In this document: one piece after another, positions 11,382-20,397 of the stretch | How the letters are laid out: each line of letters starts with the position of its first letter | Position numbering within the stretch: the first letter of the stretch is position 1 | DNA from: Pseudomonas sp. CAN1 | GTDB lineage: Bacteria > Pseudomonadota > Gammaproteobacteria > Pseudomonadales > Pseudomonadaceae | Direction of reading: 5' to 3' | DNA: 64,000 bases | Assembly: GCF_030462585.1 (NCBI RefSeq) | Contig: NZ_JASMRU010000001.1 | Span: 378,792-442,791, forward strand | Position numbers and translations under genes: made by a program | Notes under the pieces: model-generated | What the model was told of the DNA's origin: nothing | What the model saw: only the letters and a program-made list of their open reading frames with translations | Databases searched by the model: none

Positions 11382-12755
11382 ATGAAGATCATCATCCTCG
11401 GTGCCGGCCAGGTCGGCGGCACTCTGGCCGAGCACCTCGCCAGCGAAGCCAATGACATCACCGTCGTCGACACCGACGGCGAACGCCTGCGCGACCTCAA
11501 CGACCGCCTGGACATCCGTACCGTCCACGGCAAGGCCTCGTTCCCCACGGTGCTGCGCCAAGCCGGCGCCGACGACGCCGACATGCTGGTGGCGGTGACC
11601 AACAGCGACGAGGTGAACATGGTGGCCTGCCAGGTCGCCTACACCCTGTTCAACACCCCCACGCGGATCGCCCGCGTGCGCGAGGCGGCCTACCTGACCC
11701 GCGCCGGCCTGTTCGACCCGGAAGCCATCCCGGTGGACGTGCTGATCAGCCCCGAGCAGGTGGTGACCAACTACATCAAGCGCCTGGTGGAATACCCCGG
11801 CTCCCTGCAGGTGATCGACTTCGCCGAGGGCAAGGCCCAGCTGGTGGGCATCCGCGCCTACTACGGCGGCCCGCTGGTGGGCCAGGAATTGCGGCAGCTG
11901 CGCGAGCACATGCCCAACGCGGACACCCGCGTGGCGGCGATCTACCGGCGCAACCGGCCGATCATTCCCCAGGGCGACACGGTGATCGAGGCCGACGACG
12001 AAGTGTTCTTCATCGCCGCCAAGGCCCACATCCGCGCGGTGATGGGCGAGATGCGCCGGCTGGAGGACAGCTATAAGCGGATCATCATCGCCGGCGGCGG
12101 CAACATCGGCGAGCGCCTGGCCGAGGCCATCGAGAACCGCTACCAGGTGAAGATCATCGAGATGAACCCGGCGCGCTGCCGGCACCTCTCGGACGCCCTC
12201 GACAGCAGTATCGTGCTGCAGGGCAGCGCGTCGGACCGCGACCTGCTGCTGGAAGAGAACATCGGCGAGACCGATCTGTTCCTCGCGCTGACCAACGACG
12301 ACGAGGCCAACATCATGTCCTCGCTGCTGGCCAAGCGCCTGGGCGCGCGCAAGGTGATGACGCTGATCAACAACCCGGCCTACGTCGACCTGGTGCAGGG
12401 CGGCGAGATCGACATCGCCATCAGCCCGCAGCTGGCCACCATCGGCACCCTGCTGACCCACGTGCGCCGCGGCGATATCGAGAGCGTGCACTCCCTGCGC
12501 CGCGGCGCCGCCGAGGCCATCGAGGTGGTCGCTCACGGCGACGCCAAGTCGAGCAAGGTGATCGGCCGCAAGATCAACGAAGTCCAGCTGCCGCCGGGCA
12601 CCACCATCGGCGCAGTGATCCGCAACGACGATGTGCTGATCGCCCACAGCGATACGCAGATCGAGTCCGGCGACCACGTGATCCTCTTCGTAGTCGACAA
12701 GAAGCGCATCCGCGACGTCGAGCGACTGTTCCAGGCCGGCCTGACCTTCTTCTGA
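11382..12755 (+). CDS. trkA: Trk system potassium uptake protein TrkA
   Basis: TrkA is the cytoplasmic NAD(H)-binding regulator of the TrkH/TrkG potassium channels. The 457-residue protein has the duplicated RCK plan: a Rossmann domain at residues 1-130 ([17 protein letters not shown]), an RCK-C domain, a second Rossmann domain near 230 ([17 protein letters not shown]) and a second RCK-C domain. It is followed by trkH in the same direction, so regulator and channel are adjacent. A GC-rich hairpin follows the stop. Confidence 0.97.
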   Translation: MKIIILGAGQVGGTLAEHLASEANDITVVDTDGERLRDLNDRLDIRTVHGKASFPTVLRQAGADDADMLVAVTNSDEVNMVACQVAYTLFNTPTRIARVREAAYLTRAGLFDPEAIPVDVLISPEQVVTNYIKRLVEYPGSLQVIDFAEGKAQLVGIRAYYGGPLVGQELRQLREHMPNADTRVAAIYRRNRPIIPQGDTVIEADDEVFFIAAKAHIRAVMGEMRRLEDSYKRIIIAGGGNIGERLAEAIENRYQVKIIEMNPARCRHLSDALDSSIVLQGSASDRDLLLEENIGETDLFLALTNDDEANIMSSLLAKRLGARKVMTLINNPAYVDLVQGGEIDIAISPQLATIGTLLTHVRRGDIESVHSLRRGAAEAIEVVAHGDAKSSKVIGRKINEVQLPPGTTIGAVIRNDDVLIAHSDTQIESGDHVILFVVDKKRIRDVERLFQAGLTFF

Positions 12756-12759
12756 GCCT

Positions 12760-12786
12760 CCGGGGCCGCTGCTGAAGCGGCCCCGG
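12760..12786. other. Strong GC-rich hairpin between trkA and trkH
   Basis: An 11-bp perfect stem, CCGGGGCCGCT / AGCGGCCCCGG, with a 5-nt loop lies 4 nt after the trkA stop. No T run follows, so it is not a typical Rho-independent terminator. It may stabilise the trkA mRNA 3' end or attenuate transcription. Confidence 0.6.
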
Positions 12787-12883
12787 CAGGACTTTCCGCC
12801 GTACCTTTCAGACACATCCTACTGCGCCTCAGAGTCTGCCTTGGCACCCTGCGCGGCCTGTTCCTGTCTGTCTGACCACGGCC

Positions 12884-14335
12884 ATGCGCTACGCCTCCAT
12901 TGCCCGCATCCTCGGCGTGCTGCTGATGCTGTTCAGCACCACCCACCTGCCGCCGCTGCTGATCGACCTCTGCTACGACGAGTCCACCTGGCGGCCGTTC
13001 GCCCTGTCGTTCCTGGTGACCCTGCTGACCGGCTCGGCGATCTGGTGGCCGTTCCGCCAGCACAAGGGCGACCTGCGCATCCGCGACGGCTACCTGGTCA
13101 CCGCGCTGTTCTGGATCGTCCTGGGTTCCTTCGGCGCGCTGCCGTTCGCGCTGTCGAGCGCGCCGCACATGGGCGTGATCGACTCGCTGTTCGAGTCCTT
13201 CTCCGGCCTCTCCACCACCGGCTCCACCGTGCTCACCGGGCTGGACGCGCTACCCCACGCGATCCTCTATTACCGCCAGCAGCTGCAGTGGCTGGGCGGC
13301 ATGGGCATCGTCGTGCTGGCGGTGGCGGTGATGCCCATGCTGGGCATCGGCGGCATGCAGCTGTACCGCGCGGAAATGCCCGGCCCGCTCAAGGACCAGA
13401 AGCTTTCGCCGCGCATCGCCGACACCGCCAAGACCCTCTGGCTGATCTACTGCGGCCTGACCCTGGCCTGCGCGCTGGCTTACTGGGCCGCGGGGATGAA
13501 CCTGTTCGATGCCGTCGGCCACAGTTTCTCGACCATCGCCATCGGCGGCTTCTCCACCCACGACGCCAGCATCGGCTTCTTCGACAGCCCGCTGATCGAG
13601 CTGATCTGCATCGCCTTCCTGGTGATTTCCGGGATCAACTTCAGCCTGCACTTCATGGCCTGGCGCCAGCGCCACCTCCGTCACTACCTGAAGGACCCGG
13701 AGTGCCGGGCCTACCTGGGCATCCTGCTGGCGCTGTTCCTGATCACCGCGGCGACGCTGGTCGCTCACCATCACTACGAGACGCCGCTGCAGTCGATCCG
13801 CTATGCCGCGTTCATGGTCGTCTCGGTAGCCACCACCACCGGCTTCGGCCTCGCCGACTTCAGCGGCTGGCCGACCCTGCTGCCCTACCTGCTGCTCTAC
13901 AGCACCTTCATCGGCGCCTGCGCCGGCTCCACCGGTGGCGGCATGAAGGTGATGCGCATGCTGCTGGTGTACCGCCAGGGCATGCGCGAGTTCCTCCGCC
14001 TGCTGCATCCCAACGGCGTGTTCCTGGTGAAGCTGGGGCGGCGCACGGTGCCGGACCGGGTGGTTGAGTCGGTGTGGGCGTTCTTCTCGATCTACCTGGT
14101 GACCTTCGTCACCCTGATGCTGGTGCTGCTGGCCCTGGGCGTGGACCAGCTCACCGCCTTCTCCACCCTCGCTTCCTGCCTGAACAACCTGGGCCCGGCG
14201 CTGGGCGATGCGGCGGCGCACTACGGCAACCTGCCCGGCAGCGCCAAGCTGGTGCTGAGCCTGGCGATGGTGCTCGGGCGGCTGGAGGTGTTCTCCCTGC
14301 TGATCCTGCTGACGCCCGCGTTCTGGCGCACTTGA
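12884..14335 (+). CDS. trkH: Trk system potassium channel TrkH
   Basis: TrkH is the membrane potassium channel subunit gated by TrkA. The 483-residue protein has the four-repeat M1-P-M2 architecture. Selectivity-filter segments are visible as GLSTTGSTVL near residue 110, TIAIGGFSTHD near 218, ATTTGFGLADFSGWP near 320 and ASCLNNLGPALG near 432. Length is normal. It follows trkA after 128 nt that include a hairpin, so it may be partly independent. Together with the nearby ectoine cluster it places osmoadaptation genes side by side. Confidence 0.95.
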   Translation: MRYASIARILGVLLMLFSTTHLPPLLIDLCYDESTWRPFALSFLVTLLTGSAIWWPFRQHKGDLRIRDGYLVTALFWIVLGSFGALPFALSSAPHMGVIDSLFESFSGLSTTGSTVLTGLDALPHAILYYRQQLQWLGGMGIVVLAVAVMPMLGIGGMQLYRAEMPGPLKDQKLSPRIADTAKTLWLIYCGLTLACALAYWAAGMNLFDAVGHSFSTIAIGGFSTHDASIGFFDSPLIELICIAFLVISGINFSLHFMAWRQRHLRHYLKDPECRAYLGILLALFLITAATLVAHHHYETPLQSIRYAAFMVVSVATTTGFGLADFSGWPTLLPYLLLYSTFIGACAGSTGGGMKVMRMLLVYRQGMREFLRLLHPNGVFLVKLGRRTVPDRVVESVWAFFSIYLVTFVTLMLVLLALGVDQLTAFSTLASCLNNLGPALGDAAAHYGNLPGSAKLVLSLAMVLGRLEVFSLLILLTPAFWRT

Positions 14336-14387
14336 GCCTGGGGCAGCGCTAATGGGGCACAATGGCGGCCTGCTGACGGAGACCGCC

Positions 14388-14705
14388 ATGATCGAATCGC
14401 TGGAAAAGATGCTCGCCAAGGGCGTGGACAACTCGCTGCTGCGCTTCGGCCTCGGCAAGGGTTACCTGGATGCAGGCGACGCCGTGAAGGCCGCCGAGCA
14501 CCTGCGCCGCTGCGTGGAGCAGGACCCGAAGTATTCCGCCGCCTGGAAGCTGCTGGGCAAGGCGCTGCAGGCCCAGGGCGACCTCGATGCTGCGCGCGCG
14601 GCCTGGACCGATGGCCTGACCGCCGCACAAGCCCATGGCGACAAGCAGGCGGAGAAGGAAATGACGGTGTTCCTGCGCAAGCTGGATAAAGCCAAGGGCG
14701 TGTAG
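14388..14705 (+). CDS. Small tetratricopeptide-like protein
   Basis: A 105-residue soluble protein, MIESLEKMLAKGVDNSLLRFG at the start, composed of helical repeats. GKGYLDAGDAVKAAEHLRRCVEQDPKYSAAWKLLGKALQAQGD matches two consecutive TPR-type helix pairs. A homologue occupies the same position beside trkH in P. aeruginosa, with no defined function. It has no signal peptide. The ATG at 14388 is preferred over 14352 because homologues start there. The stop codon TAG (14703-14705) is the TAG inside the REP arm that begins at 14702. Confidence 0.8.
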   Translation: MIESLEKMLAKGVDNSLLRFGLGKGYLDAGDAVKAAEHLRRCVEQDPKYSAAWKLLGKALQAQGDLDAARAAWTDGLTAAQAHGDKQAEKEMTVFLRKLDKAKGV

Positions 14706-14724
14706 GAGCGGATTCATCCGCGAT
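14702..14724 (+). repeat. Single REP arm overlapping a stop codon
   Basis: GTAGGAGCGGATTCATCCGC is one arm of the GTAGGAGCGGA REP class with no close partner. Its matching inverted arm is the right arm of the element at 14926-15007. The TAG of the arm ends the upstream TPR-like gene. Confidence 0.8.
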
Positions 14725-14762
14725 CGACTCCCGGCCGCTCCGAGCTGCCCGGTAGCATTACC

Positions 14763-14854
14763 TGTAGGAGCGAGCTTGCTCGCGAACCGGGCAGGCACGG
14801 TGTTATGCGGTTCGCGAGCAAGGGCTAGGCGCCCCCCTCGGTCCTACGAAGAGC
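14763..14854. repeat. REPIN with 15-nt insertion in the right arm
   Basis: The left arm is the standard TGTAGGAGCGAGCTTGCTCG. The right arm has 15 nt (14822-14836, GGGCTAGGCGCCCCC) inserted in the middle of the palindrome. The segment 14811-14854 recurs exactly, inverted, at 28986-29029 on the other side of the ectoine gene block. Confidence 0.85.
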
Positions 14855-14925
14855 CGCTACAGCACTACCAGACCAAGGGCACGTAAGCGCGCTTTTTTCA
14901 TCGCCGCTACCGAAGCGGCAAGGTG

Positions 14926-15007
14926 CGTAGGAGCGGACTCCGTCCGCGATCGACTCCCGGCCGCTCCGAGCAGGCCGGTGACACATCGCGGATGAATCCG
15001 CTCCTAC
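14926..15007. repeat. Mosaic REPIN
   Basis: The left arm has GGACTCCGTCC and the right arm has GGATGAATCC, so the arms do not match each other. The right arm matches the single arm at 14702-14724, and the 27 nt at 14945-14971 repeat those at 14719-14745. With the two elements before it, this fills the 310-nt gap between the TPR-like gene and doeD; I see no gene there. Confidence 0.8.
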
Positions 15008-15015
15008 GACAGTCC

Positions 15016-16395
15016 TTACAAGACCTCAGCCGCCACCGCATCCACCGCCGCCTTGGCGATACCAATGATCTCGTCCGCCTCGGCGCGGGTCAGCACCAGC
15101 GGCGGGGCGAAGCCAAGGATGTCGCCGTGGGGCATGGCGCGGGCGATCATGCCGCGTTCCAGGCAGGCCGCCGAAACCTTCGGGCCGACCTTCAGCGCCG
15201 CATCAAAAGGCGTGCGCGCCTCGCGGTCGGCCATGAATTCCAGCGCCGCCAGCATGCCGTCGCCGCGCACCTCGCCCACCAACGGGTGGCCTTCGAAGGT
15301 CTGGCGCAGTTGCTGGTTGAGGTAGCCGCCGACGTCCGCCGCATTGGCGGTAATGTTTTCCCGTTCGAGGATGTCCAGGTTGGCCAGCGCCGCTGCCGCG
15401 CAGATCGGGTGACCGGAGTAGGTCCAGCCGTGGCCCATGGCGCCCTCGCGGGTCGATGCGCTGTCGATCACGTCCCACACCTTCTCGCCAACTATTACCG
15501 CCGACAGCGGTGCATAAGCGCTGGTCAGGCCCTTGGCGGTGGTGATCAGGTCCGGGCGCATGCCGTAGCGCTGGCTGCCCATCTTGTCGCCGACGCGGCC
15601 GAAGGCGCAGACCACCTCGTCGGCGATCAGCAGCACGTCGTATTTCGCCAGCACCGCCTGGATCGCCTCCCAGTAGCCCTTGGGCGGGACGATGATGCCA
15701 CCGGTGCCCATCACCGGCTCGCCGATGAAGGCCGCCACGGTGTCCGGGCCTTCGGCGAGGATCAGGTTTTCCAGTTCCTGGGCGCAGTGGCGCACGAAGC
15801 TGGCTTCGTCCATGCCGGCCGGGGCCTTGTAGAAGTGCGGGCAGAGCGTGTGCTTCACCCCTTCCACCGGCAGGTCGAAGTGCTGGTGGAAGCTCGCCAG
15901 ACCGGTGAGGCTGCCGGTGACGATGCCCGAGCCGTGGTAGCCGCGCTGGCGCGAGAGGATCTTTTTCTTCTGAGGCCGGCCCAGCACGTTGTTGTAGTAG
16001 CGCACCAGCTTGACCTGGGTTTCGTTGGCGTCGGAGCCGGAGAGGCCGTAGTAGACCTTCTTCATGCCGGCCGGCGCCCAGTCGCGGATGATCCGCGCGG
16101 ACAACTCGATGATCGCCTCCGAAGAGTGACCCACGTAGGTGTGGTAATAGGCCAGCTGCGTGGCCTGGGCATGGATGGCGTCGGCCACTTCGGTGCGGCC
16201 GTAGCCGATGTTCACGCAGTACAGGCCGGCGAAGGCATCGAGCAGCTCGCGGCCCTGGTGGTCGCGGATGCGCACGCCGGAGGCGCCGGTGATGATCCGT
16301 CCCGGCAGCGCGCCGCTGGCGTGATCGTGGGCGTGGGTCGAGGGGTGCATGAAGTGCGCGCGGTCGTCTTCGAACAGTTGGGCGTAGTCGGTCAT
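15016..16395 (-). CDS. doeD: Class III aminotransferase, probable L-2,4-diaminobutyrate transaminase DoeD
   Basis: A 459-residue PLP-dependent omega-aminotransferase. The PLP-binding lysine is K288 in LITTAKGLTSAYAPLS, and the aspartate contacting the pyridine nitrogen is in LLIADEVVCAFGR near residue 259. DoeD converts diaminobutyrate to aspartate semialdehyde in ectoine breakdown. The family alone cannot separate this from other omega-amino acid transaminases. The assignment rests on its position 16 nt downstream of doeC and in the ectoine cluster. It is the last gene of the minus-strand block; a REP element follows. Confidence 0.78.
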   Translation of the reverse strand: MTDYAQLFEDDRAHFMHPSTHAHDHASGALPGRIITGASGVRIRDHQGRELLDAFAGLYCVNIGYGRTEVADAIHAQATQLAYYHTYVGHSSEAIIELSARIIRDWAPAGMKKVYYGLSGSDANETQVKLVRYYNNVLGRPQKKKILSRQRGYHGSGIVTGSLTGLASFHQHFDLPVEGVKHTLCPHFYKAPAGMDEASFVRHCAQELENLILAEGPDTVAAFIGEPVMGTGGIIVPPKGYWEAIQAVLAKYDVLLIADEVVCAFGRVGDKMGSQRYGMRPDLITTAKGLTSAYAPLSAVIVGEKVWDVIDSASTREGAMGHGWTYSGHPICAAAALANLDILERENITANAADVGGYLNQQLRQTFEGHPLVGEVRGDGMLAALEFMADREARTPFDAALKVGPKVSAACLERGMIARAMPHGDILGFAPPLVLTRAEADEIIGIAKAAVDAVAAEVL

Positions 16396-16411
16396 GGCGA
16401 GGGTCTCCCGG

Positions 16412-17869
16412 TCAGATGGCGCCGTGGTGCAGGGCGAAGTACTTGGTTTCGACGAAGGGCTCGAAGCCCTCGCTGCCGCCTTCGCGGCCCAGGCCCGAGG
16501 CCTTCATGCCGCCGAAGGGAATGGGATGGCCGGTGAACCTGGCGCCGTTGACCGCCACCATGGCGAATTCCAGGCGCCGCATCAGCGGCCAGATGTGATC
16601 CAGGCGTTGCCCACAAAGGTAGGCGGCCAGGCCGTACTCGGTGTCGTTGGCCTGCCGGACGGCTTCGTCCAGGTCGTCGTACGCGCTGACGCCGGCGATG
16701 GGCGCGAAGTTTTCCTCGCGCCAGATGCGCATCTGCGGCGTGACATCGGCCAGCACGGTGGGCTGATGGAACCAGCCGCCCAGCGCATGGGGTTCGCCGC
16801 CAGCGAGCAGGCGCGCGCCCTGGGCGATGGCGTCCTGCACGCGCTCGCAGGTGACGTCGAAGGCGCCCTGGTGCATCAGCGGGCCGATCTGGCTGCGCGG
16901 GTCGCTGGCCGGGCCGACGTGCAGCTCGCGCACGGCGCGGGCGAAGCGCTGCAGGAAGGGTTCGTAGAGTTCGCGGGCGACCAGGATGCGGTTGGCCGCG
17001 CAACAGTCCTGCCCGGAGGTCTGGAACTTGGCATCGATGGCGAACTGCACCGCCTGCTCCAGATCGGCATCGGGCAGCACGATGAACGGCGCGTTGCCGC
17101 CCAGTTCCAGGGCGACTTTCTTCACGTCCTGGGCGGCGGCCTGCAGCACGAGTTTCCCCACCCGGGTCGAGCCGGTGAAGCTGACCGCACGCACGCGGCT
17201 GTCGCCGACCAGGGTTTCCATGGCCATCTGCGGCTCGCCGAGCACCACGTTGAACACCCCGGCGGGGAAGCCGGCTTCTTCCGCCAGTTGCGCCAGGGCG
17301 AAGGCGGAGTAGGGCGTCTCGTGGGCCGGCTTGACCACCACGCTGCAACCAGCGGCCAGGGCGGCGGCGGCCTTGCGGGTGATCATCGCCGCGGGGAAGT
17401 TCCACGGCGTCAGCAGGGCGGCGACGCCCACCGGCTCGACCACCGTGCCCAAGTGTGCGTTGGGGATGTGGCTGGGGATGTTGCGCCCGTTCAGCCGCCG
17501 CGCTTCCTCGGCGAACCAGGGAATGAAGCTGGCGGCGTAGTCGATCTCGCCAAGGGCTTCGGCCAGCGGCTTGCCCTGTTCCAGGCTGAGGATCTGCGCG
17601 AGGTCTTCGCGGTGCTGGCGAATCAGCTCGGCCCAGCGCCGCAGCAGCGCGCCGCGCTCGTCCAACGTGCGTGCACGCCAGGCAGGGAAGGCGGCGGCAG
17701 CGGCATCCACTGCGGCGACTATCTGCTCGCGGTCGAGCAGCGGCACATGGCCGATGGCTTCGCGGGTGGCGGGGTTGTCGACGGCGATGCTGGTGCCGCT
17801 GGCGCTGTGCAGCCAGTGGCCGTTCACATAGCAGAGCGACTTGAACAGCAGGGGATGGGCGAAGGACAT
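16412..17869 (-). CDS. doeC: NAD(P)-dependent aldehyde dehydrogenase, probable aspartate-semialdehyde dehydrogenase DoeC
   Basis: A 485-residue aldehyde dehydrogenase resembling succinate-semialdehyde dehydrogenases. Visible features are the cofactor segment LTPWNFPAAMITRK, FTGSTRVGK near residue 232, the general base in LELGGNAP (E255) and the catalytic cysteine in SGQDCCAANR (C289). In ectoine catabolism DoeC oxidises aspartate semialdehyde to aspartate. By sequence alone a GabD role in GABA use is equally possible. The pairing with a class III aminotransferase and the ectoine genes favours DoeC. The start has GGAGCCGCCGCC upstream. Confidence 0.75.
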   Translation of the reverse strand: MSFAHPLLFKSLCYVNGHWLHSASGTSIAVDNPATREAIGHVPLLDREQIVAAVDAAAAAFPAWRARTLDERGALLRRWAELIRQHREDLAQILSLEQGKPLAEALGEIDYAASFIPWFAEEARRLNGRNIPSHIPNAHLGTVVEPVGVAALLTPWNFPAAMITRKAAAALAAGCSVVVKPAHETPYSAFALAQLAEEAGFPAGVFNVVLGEPQMAMETLVGDSRVRAVSFTGSTRVGKLVLQAAAQDVKKVALELGGNAPFIVLPDADLEQAVQFAIDAKFQTSGQDCCAANRILVARELYEPFLQRFARAVRELHVGPASDPRSQIGPLMHQGAFDVTCERVQDAIAQGARLLAGGEPHALGGWFHQPTVLADVTPQMRIWREENFAPIAGVSAYDDLDEAVRQANDTEYGLAAYLCGQRLDHIWPLMRRLEFAMVAVNGARFTGHPIPFGGMKASGLGREGGSEGFEPFVETKYFALHHGAI

Positions 17870-18003
17870 GGCGGCGGCTCCCGGACGGTTGGCATGGAGA
17901 CCATGCTAGGGGCCGGAGGCGCGCGGTTTTTTCCTAAGCGGGGGATGGCGACGGCAAATCTTTTCGCAGTTCTGCCGCCGCTGTTGGGCTTTTTCGGGTG
18001 GCG

Positions 18004-18651
18004 TCAGGCCGTGGCGGCACGACGCAGATTGCGGGTGATGGCGCTGAGCAACATGCCGTAGAGCGGTACGAAGAGCATCAGCATGACCGCCAGCTTGACG
18101 CCGTAGTCGACCCAGGCAATCTCCACCCAGTGCTCGGCCATGAAGGCGTTGTCGCTGTGCCAGAAGGCGATGGAGAAGAAGGTGAAGGTGTCCAGCAGGT
18201 TGCCGAACAGGGTCGAGACCACCGGGGCGATCCACCACTGGCGCATGCGGCGCAGGCGGTCGAAGACCTGGATGTCGAGAATCTGGCCGAACACGTAGGC
18301 GAGGAAGCTGGCCAGGGAAATCCGCGCGACGAAGGTGTTGAATTCGCCCAGGGCGGCGAAGCCGTGGAAGGCGCCTTCCTGGAACACCACCGAGATCAGG
18401 TAGGAAGCCAGCAGCGCCGGGATCATCACCCGCGCGATGACCAGCCGCGCCGGGCGCTTGCCGAGCAGGCGGACGGTGAGGTCGGTGGCCAGGAAGATGA
18501 ACGGGAAGCTGAACGCGCCCCAGGTGGTGTGCCAGCCAAACAGGGTCATTGGCAGCTGCACCAGGTAGTTGCTGGCGATGATGATCAGGATGTGGAACGC
18601 GACCAGGCCGGCGAGTGCGCCGCGCCTTGCCGCCGGAAGGGATGCCGACAT
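18004..18651 (-). CDS. yhhQ: Queuosine precursor transporter, YhhQ/VUT family
   Basis: A 215-residue integral membrane protein with about six hydrophobic segments and the family pattern FPFIFLATDLTVRLLGK near residue 50 and VSTLFGNLLDTFTFFSIAFW near 150. YhhQ proteins import the queuosine precursors preQ0/preQ1. I place the start at 18651 (MSASLPAARRG). An open extension of 17 codons to 18702 has no membrane or signal features. It sits between doeX and doeC, which have no known link to tRNA modification. No preQ1 riboswitch pattern was recognised upstream. Confidence 0.88.
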   Translation of the reverse strand: MSASLPAARRGALAGLVAFHILIIIASNYLVQLPMTLFGWHTTWGAFSFPFIFLATDLTVRLLGKRPARLVIARVMIPALLASYLISVVFQEGAFHGFAALGEFNTFVARISLASFLAYVFGQILDIQVFDRLRRMRQWWIAPVVSTLFGNLLDTFTFFSIAFWHSDNAFMAEHWVEIAWVDYGVKLAVMLMLFVPLYGMLLSAITRNLRRAATA

Positions 18652-18796
18652 GCTTTGGGCCTTTTTCGTCGATGGGGTGAGGGAACCCATGCCCGGCACC
18701 ATGCCGAGCGGCGCGCATTGTATACGATCCGGACCTGGAAGTCAGGATTTGTTGCGCAAATTTTGTTCAACCACAGGTGCGAGGCCCGAGGTAACT

Positions 18797-18874
18797 GTAG
18801 GAGCGAGCTTGCTCGCGAACCGCCCAGCGCCGACGCCAACGGAAAATCCGTTCGCGAGCAAGCTCGCTCCTACG
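18797..18874. repeat. REPIN overlapping the doeX stop codon
   Basis: Standard arms GTAGGAGCGAGCTTGCTCGC and complement enclose a 31-nt spacer. The right arm runs over the end of the minus-strand AsnC-type gene, and its TAG is that gene's stop codon at 18870-18872. Confidence 0.87.
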
Positions 18875-19358
18875 AAGAGCCCACCTCCAGCGCCTCGGCG
18901 GGGATTGCCGCATCCAGCGTCTTGATCACCTTGGTGACGATGTAGGTGAAGTAGCGCTCGATGCCGACGTCCTCCAGCAGCAGCTGGTCGATGAAACGCT
19001 GGTAATGGTCGATGTCGCGCGCCTGGATCATCGCTATGTAGTCCACCCCGCCGCCGGTGGCGTAGCAGAAGCCCACCTCCGGCGCCTGTTGCAGGCGTTG
19101 CTCGAAGCGCTTCATGTCCTGCGCGGTGTGCCGCGCCAGGGTGATTTCCACCAGCACCTGCTGCTGTTTGAACAATGCCGGCCAGTCGATCTGCGCGCGG
19201 TAGCCCTTGATCAGCCCGGCCTCCTCCAGCTTGCGAACGCGCTCCCAGGCGGGGCTGACCGAGAGGTTGATCGCCTCGGCCAGGCTCGACTTGGTGATGC
19301 GCCCGTCGCCGGCGAGGATGCGCAGGATCTTCAGGTCATAACGGTCGAGCTTGATCAT
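18870..19358 (-). CDS. doeX: AsnC/Lrp family regulator, probable DoeX
   Basis: A 162-residue regulator with an N-terminal winged helix-turn-helix (LDRYDLKILRILAGDGRITKSSLAEAINLSVSPAWERVRKLEEAGLI-type pattern, residues 4-60) and a C-terminal RAM ligand-binding domain with YCYATGGGVDYI-like and HYQRFIDQLL segments. AsnC/Lrp genes are regular members of ectoine catabolic clusters, where this one is called DoeX/AsnC. It follows doeB by 18 nt on the same strand, so it is probably co-transcribed. The C-terminal residues Gly-Ser-Ser and the stop are encoded within a REP element. Confidence 0.82.
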   Translation of the reverse strand: MIKLDRYDLKILRILAGDGRITKSSLAEAINLSVSPAWERVRKLEEAGLIKGYRAQIDWPALFKQQQVLVEITLARHTAQDMKRFEQRLQQAPEVGFCYATGGGVDYIAMIQARDIDHYQRFIDQLLLEDVGIERYFTYIVTKVIKTLDAAIPAEALEVGSS

Positions 19359-19376
19359 GCGTGCCTCCCGCGCGGC

Positions 19377-20393
19377 TCAGTCGAGCACCTCGGCAACCAC
19401 CGCGAGGGTGTCGCCACTCTGCACCAGGCCGGGGAAGTGCCGCGCGGCGAGGATGCCGCTGCGCCTGGCGCGGTACTCCACCGGCGCCGCGCCGGTGCGC
19501 AACACATCGTGCACCCGCGCCAGCACTTCGCCGCGTTCGACCTTGTCGCCCAGGTCACGGCACATCTCCAGCAAGCCACCGTGTTCGCTGGCGACGAAGC
19601 AGTCACCGTCAGGCATGTCGAGCATCACCGACGGCGCAGGCTCCACTTCGCCGCGCAGGATGCCGGCCTGCACCAGCACATTGCGCACGCCACGCCGGGC
19701 GATGGCCACGGTGCGCGCGCTGCTGCTGCCACCGCCACCCAGTTCGGTGGTGACGAAAATCTTGCCCTGCTCCTCGGCCGCCGTGTCGTACATGCCCACC
19801 GCGTCCAGCTCCAGCATGCGCATGGCGAAGGGCGCGGCGAAGGCGCGCATCAGCGCCTCGCTGGCTTGCTGCTGGGCCTTGTCCGGCAGCACATGGCAGG
19901 CGGCGAAGGGCAGGAAGTCGAGGGTGCGGCCGCCGGAATGGATATCCAGCACCACGTCCGCCAGCGGCAGCAGGGTGCGCTGGAAGTAGTCGGCGATCTT
20001 CTGCGTCACCGTGCCGTCCGGACGGCCGGGGAAGCTGCGGTTGAGGTTGCCGGCGTCGATCGGCGAGGTGCGCTTGCCGGCGAGGAACGCCGGGGTGTTC
20101 ATGAACGGCACGATGATCACCCGGCCGCGCACGTCCTCGGCGCGCAGCTCCTGGGCCAGGCGGCTTAGCGCCACCGGGCCTTCGTATTCGTCGCCATGGT
20201 TGCCGCCGGTAAGCAGCGCGGTGGGGCCTTCGCCGTTCTTCACCACGCAGATCGGGATCATCACCGCGCCCCAGGCCGAATCGTCCCGCGAGTAGGGCAG
20301 CTTGAGGTGGCCGTGCTGCACGCCGTCGCGCTGGAAGTCGACGCTGGCGGCGATGGGGTTCTCGCGCAGCGGCTTGTCGAGTGCATGGGTCAT
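19377..20393 (-). CDS. doeB: N-alpha-acetyl-L-2,4-diaminobutyrate deacetylase DoeB
   Basis: A 338-residue zinc-dependent deacylase of the succinylglutamate desuccinylase/aspartoacylase family. The zinc-binding pattern is seen in LTGGNHGDEYEGPVAL (His and Glu) near residue 65 and in VLDIHSGGRTLDF (His) near 165. A C-terminal biotinyl/lipoyl-like fold is suggested by VERGEVLARVHDV. DoeB removes the acetyl group from N-alpha-acetyl-diaminobutyrate, the product of ectoine ring opening. It starts 4 nt after the doeA stop, so the two enzymes acting in sequence are translationally linked. Confidence 0.9.
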   Translation of the reverse strand: MTHALDKPLRENPIAASVDFQRDGVQHGHLKLPYSRDDSAWGAVMIPICVVKNGEGPTALLTGGNHGDEYEGPVALSRLAQELRAEDVRGRVIIVPFMNTPAFLAGKRTSPIDAGNLNRSFPGRPDGTVTQKIADYFQRTLLPLADVVLDIHSGGRTLDFLPFAACHVLPDKAQQQASEALMRAFAAPFAMRMLELDAVGMYDTAAEEQGKIFVTTELGGGGSSSARTVAIARRGVRNVLVQAGILRGEVEPAPSVMLDMPDGDCFVASEHGGLLEMCRDLGDKVERGEVLARVHDVLRTGAAPVEYRARRSGILAARHFPGLVQSGDTLAVVAEVLD

Positions 20394-20397
20394 CGCC

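Noticed and set aside
12760-12786. Hairpin after trkA as a Rho-independent terminator
   Set aside because: The stem is strong but no T run follows, so it is listed only as a hairpin.
18652-18796. Possible preQ1 riboswitch before yhhQ
   Set aside because: No preQ1-I, -II or -III core pattern was found in the leader.
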